The notes: generated by a model from the sequence alone, not told the origin. A DNA stretch of 64,000 nucleotides from Mesorhabditis belari (GCA_958450365.1 CAUEEP010000729.1:2436001-2500000), one strand, 5' to 3'. Numbered from the stretch's first letter, positions 39,633 through 51,329 are shown. A program made the numbers and translations.

Positions 39633-40139
39633 GAAAAACACAAAAAATCTTCAATTGCTAAAGGCAAAAAAGGACCGTCAGTTTTTGTTACAAGTCTAAC
39701 TCGAACTACAGCTAGTACAAGCACTGGTTTGGCTTTTTGAAAGCGCAAATTTGAAACGCAAATTTGAAACGCTAAAATAAATAGCCTTGTTTGGGAACTT
39801 TTGGCGCCTTCCCCATACAGTCCGGACCTCGCCCCTTTCCTCGTCCTCGTCCCTTGATTACTATTTATTCCGGATCATGAGTAATGAGCTTGCGGGAGAA
39901 CACTTCGATTCGGAAGAAGCAGTCAAAAATTGGCTTTAAAAGTTTTTCGATTCAAAACGAAAATCCTACGAAGAAAGAGGAATCCGTAAATTGCCTGTAA
40001 AATGGGCAGAAGTCGTTAATAATAATGGAAATGAATTGGAATGAATTGGAATGAATGAATGATGGTTTTATGTTCAATAAATTTCATTGAATAAACTTTA
40101 GTTCAAAGTCCGGCAGTTTTCAATTCATCAACCCAATAA

Positions 40140-41030
40140 TAAAGTATCAAAAGCAACTTAAGAATTGGCTTTAAGCCATTTCAAAAAAAGCGAAAAGGTC
40201 ATTGATAAAATTGCTAAAAGAAAAAAGAACAAACAGATGAAATTTTGTGAAAAAGTTAACGATGAAATTAAAAAAAAAGAAAACACAAAAATGGAGTCTC
40301 GAGGTGGGGGAAATTGCTGAGAAATGTTTGTGGTTTTGAGTAAAAAAAAAGAAATGAGTTTTCTTTTTAAGTTTATGATACTCAGTGAATGAAGAAGAAG
40401 GGAGGAAAAAGACGATTCACTGTTAAAAATCGGATTGGGTAAGTTGACAGAGATTGACAATATTTGGGGGGAATGGGGGTGATGGAAGAGGTCGAGAGTG
40501 CCATGTGGTGGTGGTAAGCGAGATTTGGAGAGGTGCAATTACAGGCTTCGACAGAAGTGCGGCCACACGAGTTTTCGTGTAGAACTTGAGGTGCTTTGGA
40601 GAACTTTATGGAGAAACTTTGCAAAACTTTTAGCAAACTATTAGCTTTTCAAGGATTCAATTTTGATTTTGATTCATTTGTTGAGTTCAAAGATGGTTCA
40701 AAGATGGTTGTGTGTGGCCGCACTTCAAAAATCGTGTGACCGCACTTCTGTCGAAGCCTGTAATTCAACGAAGGGTTTTATGATGAGCTCAGGCTCAGAA
40801 ATGTGAAAAGAAATCCTCAGTTTTTCAAAATCCTCAATTTTTCAATACTTATCTACTGATTTTGATACTTTAAAAGGTTCTAGCTTTTGTAAACTATTTG
40901 TATTAGTTGTTGAAGTTAGAGAAGCTGTCAAGTTACAGTAGTTACAGAAAGAAGCGAAGAAGCGGTGTATAAAACTCCAGTCAATAATTCAAGTCAATTC
41001 AGCGTAAGGAAACTTTTTGAAAAGCAAAAA
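40140..41030. other. No gene supported
   Basis: AT-rich sequence. A phrase 'acaggcttcgacagaagtgcggccacacga' (40541) is answered inverted at 40711-40760, a foldback of about 220 bp. Frames of 84-126 codons on the minus strand are compositionally biased and unsupported. Confidence 0.5.
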
Positions 41031-41035
41031 GTTTG

Positions 41036-41162
41036 GCGAGAGTAGGACTCGAACTTGAGAGCAAAAGGTTCGGCAGTCTAGTAGACTGTAATTGGTCCGG
41101 CAGTCTAGTAGACTGTAATTGGTTCGGCAGTCTAGTAGACTAACCACTAGACCATCGAAGTA
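41036..41162 (-). tRNA. tRNA-like sequence with tandem-expanded middle
   Basis: On the minus strand, cgatggtctagtggttagtc (A box) and caagttcgagtcctactct (B box). The region between them contains three copies of cagtctagtagactgtaattgg, so the anticodon arm is destroyed. Confidence 0.45.
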
Positions 41163-41394
41163 GTCGTTGGCAGACGTTGACGTTGACAGACGTGCGACAG
41201 CGTCATAAGTTGATGAAGGCCTTGAAAGCCCGTGTCACAGCCTCGAAATTCAAGTTGATTTTCTATGCTAAATATCTCGCGTTAGAAAAGCGTTCTGCAA
41301 AAACTAAGAACAGATTTGAGATCCCCATTTCCGACTCTATAAGATTGACTTGTTCTTGAGTCAAAAGGTCAGCTTGCAAAAATATTTCTGCCAG

Positions 41395-41605
41395 CTTGGT
41401 CGAGGCTTTGTCAGCTTGCTCAAGGCTTTGCTCAGCTTGTTCAAGGCTTTGCTCAGCTTGCTCGAAGCTTTGTCAGCTTGTTCGAGGCTTTGCTCAGCTT
41501 GCTCGAAGCTTTGATCAGCTTGCTCGAAGCTTTGCTCAGCTTGCTCGAAGCTTGGCTCAGCTTGCTCGAGGCTTTGTCAGCTTGCTCGAGGCTTTGTCTG
41601 CCATG
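41395..41605. repeat. (gctttgctcagcttgctcgaa)n
   Basis: Nine or ten 20-22 bp units. The + strand frame (ACSRLCSACSRLC) is an artefact. Confidence 0.92.
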
Positions 41606-41849
41606 AGCTTCGCAAGTCTGAAGTTTAAATCTCTCTACTTCATTCAGAATTTGATCAAATGATGAAAAGTCAGTGCAGAAAATGAGTGCAGTGCAGAAAA
41701 TTCATAAAAAAGAAAAGAGTAAATTGATTGATTGAGTTGGCGTGAAGTTAGACGCGAAAAACCGTTTCCAACCCTGTCAATATAGCATTTGGGAAGAGAT
41801 TAAGTGATTTTACTACAAATAAGAAGGATATTGATCTAATAAAGATATA

Positions 41850-41862
41850 ATGATGATGATGA

Positions 41863-41905
<43 letters not shown>

Positions 41906-41925
41906 TAATAACAATAATAATAAGG
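41850..41925. repeat. (atg)n(aat)n microsatellite
   Basis: Trinucleotide run giving a false poly-Met/poly-Asn frame. Confidence 0.95.
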
Positions 41926-42129
41926 ATTTGAGAACTAATTTAGCCTTTTGCCAACTCCTTGGCACTGCCTACTGTCGTACGCAAATTTTGCACTTTTTTG
42001 AGCTGAAAATTTGCAATCACAGATTTTCAAGTGTGAAGAATTTGAATCCGTTAATAGTTTTTAAAAAAAGCTGCTCTATTTTGAGCTTATTGAGTTTAAA
42101 TCTAGACTAGATCAAGTCCAAGCCAAGGT

Positions 42130-42660
42130 TATGGCCTGATTGACCTTGGCTGGCCTTTGGTTGACCTTTGGCTGACCGGGGACAGCCAGAGAAGCCAGAG
42201 AAGCCAGAGAAGGCTTAAATCTTCTGACTTCTACAGCGAAATGGATGTTGTTTCAAATAAAATCTTGATGAATTTACAAAAATGATCAGGCTAACAATGA
42301 ACTTGGAGGCTAACAATGAACTTGAAGGCTAACAATGAACCAAAAAGCTTTATCGGAGACAACCAAGCCCCAAAAAAAAGCCTCGTTCCGGATTTCCTTT
42401 TGTAGGAAAAGTTTTTTTTTGAAAAAATCCCACAAAAACTCTGGAAAACAACAAGTGGGAACAAAAATTAAGGAAAAGAAAGAGAAAGAAAAGAAGGAGA
42501 AGAAAGATAAAGAAGAGACAAGGAAAAAGCTCATCTTCTTCACATTATCACATCATAATGAGCGGAGAGACACGTGAGAAGAAAAAAAAGAGAGAGAAAA
42601 AGAGAGAAAAAGAGAAAAATCTCTATTTCTATCTCTAAAAACAGAGAAATACTTCAATTT
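42130..42660. other. Low-complexity stretch, no gene supported
   Basis: Short repeats (gaagccaga x3 near 42195; gaggctaacaatgaac x3 near 42305) and a purine-rich run (42480-42620). The 77-80 codon frames are Lys/Phe-rich products of this composition. Confidence 0.5.
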
Positions 42661-42664
42661 TCTC

Positions 42665-42921
42665 CACAAAAAAACACAACAATGTAGTGGAGAATTGGGG
42701 AAAATTTTGGGAACACAAAGATCTACGGATTTTCGTGGAATTGGGAACAATGGGCGTTGGGAATTGGGGACAATTTTCAGAGATTTCGATCTTTAGCGAG
42801 ATTTCGACAAGGAAAACAATGAATAATTGAATAAATTCTTCAAAGTTGAGACAATGAAACACAATATAGTAACACAGAAAATGTACAAAGTTATCGAGAA
42901 CTTTCTGCGAAAGTCTTTAAC
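42665..42921 (+). repeat. 255-bp direct repeat, copy 1
   Basis: From aatgtagtggagaattgggg to gaaagtctttaacacat, repeated nearly identically at 43381-43637. This copy continues into a transposase C-terminus. Confidence 0.93.
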
Positions 42922-43017
42922 ACATAATTTGGATGACGATTACCTGCGGGCCACCTATGATGCTTTTATGAAGCGACTTAAGTTATGTGTAAATGCTAAA
43001 GGTGGCTTTGGAGTTTG
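42922..43017 (+). pseudogene. Tc/mariner-family transposase C-terminal tail
   Basis: DDDYLRATYDAFMKRLKLCV then NAKGGFGV and a stop. This matches the end of rosa/maT-like Tc-mariner transposases (the pattern 'F.KRL..C..A.GG..'). The same ending appears in the decayed element at 49328-50711. Only the tail is present. Confidence 0.7.
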
Positions 43018-43137
43018 ATTGTTAATTTTTGGTGATTGTTGGTTAAATAAAGTTTTATATGATTTTTAAATCTATTGCTTCAATCTTGTAAAAGAAATAC
43101 GCATTTCTAGGTGGTAATCTTCCCATAAAATTGTCGT

Positions 43138-43340
43138 TTTCTAAAGTGCACCTTTCACGTCTGTCTGTCTGTCTGTCTATCTAGGTTGTCACTAGGAACT
43201 TCCCGTAGTCGGTGCCATTTTATTTTCTTTTCGCTTCCTCCCATTGTTTATTTTATATTTTTTATTCGTTTTATTTGTTTTATTTGTTTTATTTGTTTTA
43301 TTTGTTTTATTTGTTTTATTCATTTCATTCGTCTTCATTA
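43138..43340. repeat. Microsatellites (gtct)n and (ttttatttg)n
   Basis: A short gtctgtctgtct run followed by ttttatttg units. Confidence 0.85.
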
Positions 43341-43380
43341 CTCTAGATAAATGCTAACTGTTATTCCACAATGCTAACGT

Positions 43381-43637
43381 CCAAAACACAAAAATGTAGT
43401 GGAGAATTGGGGAAAATTTTTGGAACACAAAGATCTACGGATTTTCGTGGAATTGGGAACAATGGGCGTTGGGAATTGGGAACAATTTTCAGATATTTCG
43501 ATCTTTAGCGAGATTTCGACAAGGAAAACAATGAATAATTGAATAAATTCTTCAAAGTTGAGACAATGAAACACAATATAGTAACACAGAAAATGTACAA
43601 AGTTATCGAGAACTTTCTGCGAAAGTCTTTAACACAT
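43381..43637 (+). repeat. 255-bp direct repeat, copy 2
   Basis: Second copy of 42665-42921. It is followed by different sequence (tcatcactgttaggaaga). Confidence 0.93.
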
Positions 43638-43889
43638 TCATCACTGTTAGGAAGAGAGCTTTTTATGCCGTTCACATTCATGACTGTTAGAATGCCGCAA
43701 AAGAAACCGTGCACCTAATTTCAGCGTGTTTCCTGCGCGAAATTTTGTTTTAGCTACCAAATTTTCACTATTTCTCTAATAAAAACACTTTTTCTATGTT
43801 TATTTTGTTGATGTTCTGTTCTATCTTGTTGATTTTGTTTTGTTGATGTTTTGTTTTATTTTGTTGATGTTCTATTCATCTGAAGATGG

Positions 43890-45080
43890 TGGCTTTGAGT
43901 TTACTGCGAAACGCTATCATCAAATTGCATCATGAGTCGTCTTGACAAAAGATATTGGTGAAATCGATCGGAGTCTCGCGTAGAGCTGTTCAGGATGTTG
44001 TTCGATGCTTCAAACAGCTTGGAAATAGCCGAGATTGATTTGGTCGAGGTCGAAAAACGACAGCAACTTCAAGGCAGATATTGTCTGGAAGAGGATCAAG
44101 CACAGTTCGAAGAGATTGATGAGAAAGATCGCGAAAGAGCTTGGAATCAGTCGCAGATCCGTTGGTGAAGGGTGAAGGAGAAGCTGTACCCATACAAGCG
44201 CCAAAAAAGTCATGACCTTACTACTGCTATGACCGAGAAATTGCAAGATTCTTCTCAGGGCTTACAGATGCAAGACAAGGGAGTTACAGATGCAAGATTC
44301 TTTGCAAGATTCTTCTCAATCGCTTTGTTGAAAGCCGGCATGCATCAATTGTTTTCTCTGACGAGAAGCGTTGAAGCTATTTCAAACAAGCAAAATGACC
44401 GAATCTTGGCTCGATCAATTCGGGACGCTAAACTAGGCGGGTCTTTTTATTACGATCATGATGAGTGGCTGGAGACGAGATTGGTGAGTTGAATTCTTTC
44501 TATTTTGAGCTCTTGGAAACCTGGAAACGTGTTCTTTCTAGTGCATTGAATCCTTGATCTTTAAACCCTCTAAAATCCGTTCAAAATCGAATTTCAGTAG
44601 CTTAACCTTTTTCTCAGTATCAATCCTTCAATTTTGGCTATTTTAACTATTTTAACTATCATTTAGGATAAAATTCAATACAGAATCGATGCAGAATAAA
44701 ATTTCGCATCGAACGATACCAAAATGAACTCAAAATCTAATATCCATGCAAAGTTATGAGGCAAAAGGTTCAGTCATGTCCCTAATAGACAGGGCCTAGA
44801 ATTATCGCAAAGAGCACTCATCCTGCTTCAGTTATGGCAGCGATCACTTCGGATGGGAAGGTTCTCTTTGTTTTCGTCGATTCTGAAGTCAAAATCAACA
44901 AGGATATCTACAAAAAGATCATCATAGAAGACGTTCTGTAGCCTTAAAGCAAAGCCCATTTTGGAAAAAGGCATTGGTGTTTTCAACAAGATTCTACTCC
45001 AGCGCGCGAAGCCAAAACCACACAAGAGTGGCTTCTCAAGGAGTGTCCCGAGATCATTGCCCACGGAGAGTGACCTCCAA
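43890..45080 (+). pseudogene. Rosa/maT-like Tc-mariner transposase, heavily broken
   Basis: Pieces in several frames, in the right order: the HTH segment KSIGVSRRAVQDVVRCFKQL (about 43955-44020), then IVFSDEKRFEAISNKQNDR (about 44350, first catalytic Asp), then, after an unrelated insert of about 300 bp that includes one arm of a 'tatcattcgacgcag' MITE (44650-44780), HPASVMAAITSDGK and VKINKDIYKKIIIEDVL, then WCFQQDSTPAREAK (second Asp, about 44980). Many stops and frameshifts. Ends not found. Confidence 0.8.
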
Positions 45081-45719
45081 ACTCACAATATCCAAAAATA
45101 GAGCAGCCTTCTTTAAAGACCAAGTACTGTTTTGAATTTCTTGACCCCGGAAAACCTGGTGCAAATTTTGAGCCCAATTGGCCTCAAAAAAGTGCTAAGC
45201 CCACGTACGGCCGTATCGTTGCGAATGTGTTAAAAACTTAAGTTAATACCAAAAAATAATCGTCATTAGCCATTCACCGATGGGTTGTATCGTCATGAAT
45301 GTGTTAAGGACAAAAAATGCAAAGACTTATCTCACAATCAGTAGGCTCTAAAGAGAGATCAACTCAAGAGAGATCAACTCAAGAAAGATTTAAGGTTTAC
45401 TTCTGAATTTAACCCAAGATTCAAATCGATAGTAAGCTTTAGTTTTTCTTCAAAGAAAGGTTAAAAAGAAAGAAAAAAGCATCTAGACGAATTGGAAATT
45501 TCAAGAAAAACAGAGATCTATTGCCATTTTTCGTCTAAAGAAAGACAGATCACAATCTCGAAAATCTCTTCTTTTTTCATTCCATTTTCTCTAGCAGAAA
45601 TGCTTGTCTTTTCTTTGGCATTTTATGTGCTTTGCTAACCTCTTTTTCTTGGATTTTGTGGTGTTATTTTATGAGGAGAACATCCGACAATGACTGGTTA
45701 CAGACATGAGACATCGAAA

Positions 45720-46263
45720 AAACAAAGTAGCCCACATCCGCGCGAAATAAGGCAAAAAAACGTTCTCTATCAGAATTTCACGTTTGAATATCCATTTGAC
45801 GCAGAAAATTGTGCTGAATCGAATGGTGAAGAAATTATCGAAATCCGTCTGACTCGATTTTTTAAAATCGCCTTTTATCCAAAAAAACCGCGAAAAAATG
45901 AACTCGCTCGCCGCGACCAACTTTCGGTGGCTCGTTCTCAGCGTCAAGGCATCAAGTCTTCGGAGAGTTGATCAATTTTGATTTTTTTGGTATCAAAATG
46001 ATCTTTGCACACGTCCACACAAAAGTTATCGGTTTTGAGGGCGCAATCTTTCGACCGCGCTGAGAACGAGCCACCGAAACTTGGTCGCGGCGAGCGAGTT
46101 CATTGTAAAAGTGCGATTTTTTCGATAAAAGGCGATTTTAAAAAATCGAGTCAGACGGATTTCGATAATTTCTTCCCCATTCGATTCAGCACAATTTTCT
46201 GCGTCAAATGGATATTCAAACGTGAAATTCTGATAGAGAACACCATTTCGCGCGAATGTGTAG
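45720..46263. repeat. 540-bp foldback element
   Basis: Left arm 45725-45945 (cgcgaaataaggcaaaaaaacgttctctatc...) and right arm 46035-46260 are reverse complements, around a loop of about 90 bp. The 92-113 codon frames in it are mirror artefacts of each other. Confidence 0.9.
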
Positions 46264-46269
46264 CCCCAT

Positions 46270-47030
46270 CTGGTGCAATTTCTTTAGACTTTAGAATTGA
46301 GGGCACCAACAAGCGTGTGTTTGGTATTCAAAAGCATTTCTTATAGAGAACTCGAAATGCATCATATTGCCGCCTGAATGCATCTCTGAATGCATCAATG
46401 AATGTCTAATTTTCTGCCCAAATTTTCCCCCAACATTTTCCCGCAAGATCCCATTTTTTGATGTTTGATGAAAATTTTTTTGAAATTTTTCCCGAAAATT
46501 TCCCCAAGAGATCTCATCTTTTCCCTCATCCATTGTTGTTTTGTTATTCTTCTTGAAAATCTCGTTGTTCCTGGGTAAATTTGTGGCGGGAAAAAATCGA
46601 GAATCTTTACGCGAAATTTGCCAAAATTTCTGTGCATCCCTCATTTTTTGGGGAAATTTTCCTGGCAAGAAAACTCTCTTCTGTTTTTGAGAGAAAAGCC
46701 GCAGGCTTGCTCGCTTGCTTTTTTCCTTTTTCTTTAGGAGATTCTCTTTTTCTTTCTCTTCTATTTCTTTTTCTTTCTTTCCATGTCTTTTCATGTCTAA
46801 TTTGGTCGAGTCGAAATTAAGGATTTGGCATTGGGTGGAGGGGAATTCGATCAAATGATATGATTAGGGGAATTTTGCGCAAAACTGAAATGAATTCGGA
46901 TCAACAGAAAGACAATTCGGATCAAAAGCAAGACTTGCTTCAATTGAAACTTAAGAATTTGATTTTAGCTTCAGTCAGATCAGTCAATCAACAAATTTAC
47001 ATTCATTTCAGCATCAAATTCTTCGAAAAA
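46270..47030. other. No gene supported
   Basis: A 187-codon minus-strand frame (46291-46854) is very Lys/Glu/Phe-rich. It lacks recognisable motifs and splice support. I treat it as chance in an AT-rich, purine-biased stretch. Confidence 0.45.
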
Positions 47031-47034
47031 TTGC

Positions 47035-47507
47035 TATTGGTTTGATGGAAAAGTCCTTAGTACTAAAAGCATAAAACACACGAGAAAAACGAAGGAAAAT
47101 CGCGAAAAGCGGCGGAAAGGCTATTGATCTGAGGGTCGCTGGTTCGACTTCCACCGGTGACAATATTTGTGCAAAAATTTTTTGCTAAGATTCTGAAAAT
47201 GCGTCTCTAGGGGTTATTTTTGACGCTGATCACGAAACACATGTTTTTAGCCTAGGTTTCCGCACGGAAAACTATCGAAACGTGAAAACAGCCATTTTTT
47301 GGCTTTTTTGGCTCTGCCGCCCTTTACTAAAATAGCTGTAAAAACTTTTAGAAAAGAGACATCTCAAAACGGTTTTTACCAATCGATCCGTCTTGAACTC
47401 AGCTTTAGAATGAGCTATAAAACGTCAAAATTGTCCAACTCAAAATTCGACAAATTTAAGGTACTCTCCCAAAAAATCGGAAAGGATTTCTCCATCAATC
47501 CAATAGA
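47035..47507. mobile_element. Mariner-ended MITE with tRNA-like sequence (copy 1)
   Basis: Ends ttggtttgatggaaaagtcctt and the complement aaggatttctccatcaatccaa. It contains attgatctgagggtcgctggttcgacttcc, the 3' half and B box of a tRNA-like unit (47118-47162). Its body is the same as the inverted element at 58100-58696. Confidence 0.8.
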
Positions 47508-47892
47508 TTTTTAAAACTTTCTGTTCTCTGAACTCTATATTCCGTTTTCAGTTAGATAAATTCGATATTTACGTTTAATATCGAAAGACTGACAAATGAA
47601 AATCGAGAGAAAAATGGTTGGATTGGATTGGATAAAAAAAATTTGATAAAACAGAGGCAACAAAGTTGTCAGGAAAGTCAGAAAAGTTGATAAGTTTTAG
47701 AAAAACGAAAGGAAAACGAAAGGAAAACGGAAGGAAAACGGAACGATCGACAAACAAATAAAAGAAAATAGCTCGAAAATCTCTAGAAAGTAAAGAACAA
47801 GTCTGTGGCGAATGCTCTGCAGTTAGCCAAAATTCAATACACAAGTTAAAATTCAAAGTTGATGGATAAACTACCGTAATCAGCCACACTAG

Positions 47893-48722
47893 ACGATATT
47901 CAGTTGTCCGTTTGTCGTAGCTTGTGTGGCTACGACGGCCGTCGTGGCTAAAAGCCCATTATTTAAGCTTTGTCTTGAGTCAGTTGTGTGCTTCCTTTTC
48001 TATTCATGGGGTAGGCTAATTTCCGCCATTTTATTTGCGCAACAGGATCATTTACGCAACTGGATCGTTTGCGCAACTCGTCATAACTTTCTTCTAAGTG
48101 AAAAAGTCTTTATGGTTTTGGTTTCATTTTGTTGCACTTATTGAGATCTACAAAATGAAACCAAAATCATAAAGATTGGCCCACTTAATAGGAAGTTATG
48201 GCGAGCTGCGCAAATGACCCAGTTGCGCAAATAAAATGGCGGAAATTAGCCTACCCCCTATTCATCCCTTTTTACAGACGCAAGTGTTGAAGTAATTGTG
48301 TTAGTGCCAGGTTGCTCCAGTTTGAGCGATGTTTGCCCTAATAAGGGAAAGTTTTGATAAAGATTTGGTTCCTTTTCTCTACAGATTTGGTTCCTTTTCT
48401 CTATTGTGCGTTTTCAAGACATCTACCATTGAAGCACACCGAGACACGGTCTCATAAAGAAATTATAAACATCAAAGTATAAAGATATTTCTTACAAAGT
48501 CTATAAACACAATTACTTCAACACTTGCGTGTGGAAAAAGGGATGAATAGAAAAGGGAGCACACAACTGACTCAAAACAAAGCTTAAACAAAGCCTAAAC
48601 AACGCTTAAACAAAGCTTAAACAAAGCTTAAACAATGCTTAAACAATGCTTAAACAAAGCTTAAACAAAACAAGGCTTTTAAGGACACAAGCTACAACAA
48701 ACGGACAACTGAATATCGTCTA
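47893..48722. repeat. Foldback element interrupted by another MITE
   Basis: Outer arms: gatattcagttgtccgtttgt (47893) and acaaacggacaactgaatatc (to 48719). The second arm segment gtgtgcttccttttctattcatggg pairs with tgaatagaaaagggagcacac near 48545. A distinct MITE (48009-48254) is inserted next to it. A (ttaaacaaagc)n patch lies at 48580-48668. Confidence 0.85.
48009..48254. repeat. MITE 'ggtaggctaatttccgccat' (full copy)
   Basis: The ends ggggtaggctaatttccgcc and the complement enclose a 245-bp hairpin (gcgcaactcgtcataactt...). Other copies are at 60741-60784 (one end) and 61303-61424, both in introns of the MSP-fusion gene. Confidence 0.92.
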
Positions 48723-48724
48723 TT

Positions 48725-49320
48725 CGGTTTAATAAAGACAAAGAAGCAAAAGAGAAACAAAAGAGAAACAAAAAAGAGAACAAATTCTGTAACATTTGTA
48801 ACAAAATTCTATAAAAGAGAAACAAAATTCTTTCGCTGAAAAAATGGGGAATTTTTCTCGAAAATCTTAAAACGAACGGAAACAGTGAGGAGAAAAAAAA
48901 AGCGGTACGGTTGTTGAGAAATTGAAGTGGTGAGGGGAAAATTGAATGAAAAATGGGAAAAAGGAGATGCCTGAGGGATGGTTTGTGAGCGAATGCAATG
49001 AAAAAGAATGAGAAAAAGGGAATAAGACTCGCTCTTGTCAATTCATTGACAGAAAAAAAAAACGCCTATCTTTGTAGGTTCAAAAATATTGGTTAACATC
49101 AAAGTTGGGTAATTTGTGTAAAAAAAAGTGATTGGATAGGGGAGTTTCTCGTAAAACAAAGGGGTCAAATTACCGGTTTTCTCTTTATCAGGAAATTTGT
49201 TGTGTTGGGCTGTTTGAATGTTCGCTAAAAAATGGATAACTTGGAAAAACTATTGTAAACTGTCAACTTTCTTTCACTATCGGAACCTATCGTAAAAACA
49301 ATCGTCTACTTTCTTTGTCT
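48725..49320. other. No gene seen
   Basis: AT-rich. The 120-codon minus-strand frame is Phe/Leu-rich and unsupported. Confidence 0.4.
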
Positions 49321-49327
49321 GATTGTA

Positions 49328-50711
49328 CAGAGTGCTCCATAATTGTCGCAATCACAATGTCGTTCATGGAGAATAAACTTAAGCTTTATTTCTGCGATTT
49401 AAGCTTCATTTCTGCTTTTTTTTGTCTTTTTATTATATTTGGAATATAATTAAAACTTTTTTCATATAAAATGTGCTTTTTAGAATGGTTGGATAATCCC
49501 CCATCGACAATCGATCATCGAATTGCACAGTCTCGGCACCGGAGATTCATAAGCGTCTAAAAGTCGACAGAAGTGCCATTTTCCGCACTATTCAACGCTA
49601 CGAAGCTACGGGAACAATTACTGATGCACCAAGAAGCGGTAGACACCCAACTGTCATCACAAAACATCAAGCGAGTGAGCGACCGAATTCGGAAGAAGCC
49701 AAACCAGTCGGCAAGGAAAATGGCAAAGAAGATGGCGATTTCAAGCACCTCATTGTGTCGGATCCTCAAAAATAAGCTCAAACTTACTGCTTACAAGAAA
49801 AACAAGGCTCAACTTCTTTCGAATCCCGCTAAAAACAAGCGAAATTGAGAGCAGATCAGTTATTGATGCGCTTCAATGGAATCGACCATCGTAATCTCTT
49901 GTTCACCATTAACCAATGGATTTTTCAATGTGGTCGGTTCAGAAGCCAAAGTTTGTTCAAAGTCCCCACAAAAACATCGAAAGCTTGAAGAAATAGCTGT
50001 TGAGAGCCTGAGAAGAGCTCAATCCAGCCTATTTGGTCGCCACCGTTGACGCCTTTGTGAAATGCCTGCGAGGCTGCTCAAAATGGTAATGGTGGCCGAT
50101 TCGAATTTGATATTTGATTCAGCTTATTCGATCATCACCAGACGCCACCAGACTCCACTCATATTTGTTCCCCAAGGCGTGAAAATCAATTTCGATAAAC
50201 TACCTGGCTCTTCTCAAGGATGAACTCTTGCCCTGGGCTCGTAAACATTTGTACTTATCAGCAAGATGGCGCACCGGCCCACAAATCCAAGGAAGTCCAA
50301 GAGTTCAGCCAAAACAACTCATGGGACTTCATTTCTTTTTCTGAGTGGCCATCTAGCTCTCCAGACCGCAACCCAATGAATTTTTTAATGTGGTCGGTTC
50401 TGGAAGCCAAAGCTTGTTCAAAGTCCCCACAAAAACATCGAAAGCTTGAAGAAATCACTGTTAAAAGCGTGGGAAAAGCTCGATCCAGCCGATTTGATCA
50501 CCACCGTTGATGCCTTTTCGAAACGCCTGCGAGCCTGCTCAAATGCTAATGGTGACCGATTCGAATTTGATAGTTGTTTATAATTGTTAATGTACAATCA
50601 ATGCTATTCAGTTAAAGATTTGTCGTTTTTCTCTCGTCTTGTCTCTTGTCTTGCTCTTGTCTGCCTTAAAATCAGAACTTTATCTTGTTGCGACAATTAT
50701 GGCGCATCCTG
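49328..50711 (+). mobile_element. Rosa/maT-like Tc-mariner element, decayed
   Basis: TA-flanked ends CAGAGTGCTCCATAATTGTC (49328) and the complement gacaattatggcgcatcctg (to 50711). It encloses one transposase reading in fragments. Just downstream is plain AT-rich sequence to 51130. Confidence 0.88.
49545..50575 (+). pseudogene. Rosa/maT-like transposase with duplicated tail
   Basis: N-terminal HTH half: KRLKVDRSAIFRTIQRYEAT and GTITDAPRSGRHPTVITKH (from about 49553), then KKPNQSARKMAKKMAISS. The first catalytic Asp region is missing. The second Asp segment is YQQDGAPAHKSKEVQEF (about 50255), then WPSSSPDRNPMNFLMWSVLE. The C-terminal part (FNVVGSEAKVCSKSPQKHRK to about 50120) occurs twice, at about 49921-50120 and 50385-50575, the first copy out of order. 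Inactive. Confidence 0.85.
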
Positions 50712-51130
50712 TATTTTTTTGCGCAGCTCTTGTAAATTCATCAGAATTAGAGCGCTGATCTTGAACAAATGATTCTTTGGATAATTTTGCGCAAAAGAAT
50801 TCTTTGTTGTTCATCATAAGCTGTTGTTCATCATAATTATTTGCTCTAGTCAGTTGACTAAATCATCGAAACATAAAAAATGACATTTAAAAATAAAAGT
50901 AAAAATTTGAAAGTAAACTTTATAAATTAAAAACTTTCTTAGCCTTTTTCGAAGCAATCTTTGCGTTAAATGTAATGGAATTTGCATTTCTGCATTTCAC
51001 GTTTTAGAATTGCAAATTCTAATTTCACGCTTCAAAATTGCATTATCCGAGATCAACACACTAGTCAGGATTAACAGTTACAAAATAGAACAACTACTCT
51101 AGAAGAAAAACTATTTGAAGTAACTGTCCC

Positions 51131-51246
51131 GAATTTGTTTGCTCAAGTTCTATGAATTTCTATAGTTATGAATTTCCATATTTCTATAGTAATCTTTAGT
51201 TATTTTAGTAATTTTTGCAAAAGTTTTCCTAAACAAAACAAAAAAA
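51131..51246. repeat. Inverted flank of the tRNA-Phe pair
   Basis: gaatttctatagttatgaatttcc and neighbouring bases are inverted at about 52480-52565, so both tRNA-Phe genes sit in a common inverted duplication about 1.4 kb across. Confidence 0.7.
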
Positions 51247-51329
51247 TGCCCCGAACCGGGATCGAACCGGTGACCTTTAGATTTCTGAGCGGCTTCAGTC
51301 TAACGCTCTCCCAACTGAGCTATCGAGGC
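51247..51329 (-). tRNA. tRNA-Phe (GAA) with 10-nt intron
   Basis: Decodes TTY. Acceptor gcctcga/tcggggc, D arm tagctcagttgggagagc, anticodon stem ttaga/tctaa, T arm accgg-ttcgatc-ccggt, discriminator A. The loop is ctgaag-ccgctcagaa-a. Removing the 10 nt after position 37 gives the normal ctgaaga loop with anticodon GAA. The insertion is exactly where tRNA introns sit. The copy at 52343-52425 has a different 10-nt insert (cgggtcagaa). Confidence 0.93.

Larger units (their letters stand above)
36955..40136. mobile_element. Snapback mariner derivative, 3.2 kb, two inverted 3' ends
   Basis: TA-flanked ends TTGGGTTGGTGAATTGAAAA (36955) and the complement (40136). The terminal arms (about 36955-37290 and 39775-40136) are inverted copies of a mariner 3' end. 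On the + strand at about 39845-40030, frames give DYYLFRIM, NELAGEHFDSEEAVKNWL and RGIRKLPVKWAEVVNNNG, the C-terminal part of a mariner transposase. The left arm encodes the same on the minus strand. Neither arm has the 5' two thirds of the gene. The middle holds at least three smaller MITEs. Confidence 0.85.

Noticed and set aside
40158..40636. Minus-strand frames of 84 and 126 codons
   Set aside because: Ser/Phe/Leu-rich in AT-rich sequence, no splice sites in phase and no known motif.
46291..46854. 187-codon minus-strand Lys/Glu-rich frame
   Set aside because: Composition-driven. No motif, no exon borders, no related frame elsewhere in the window.
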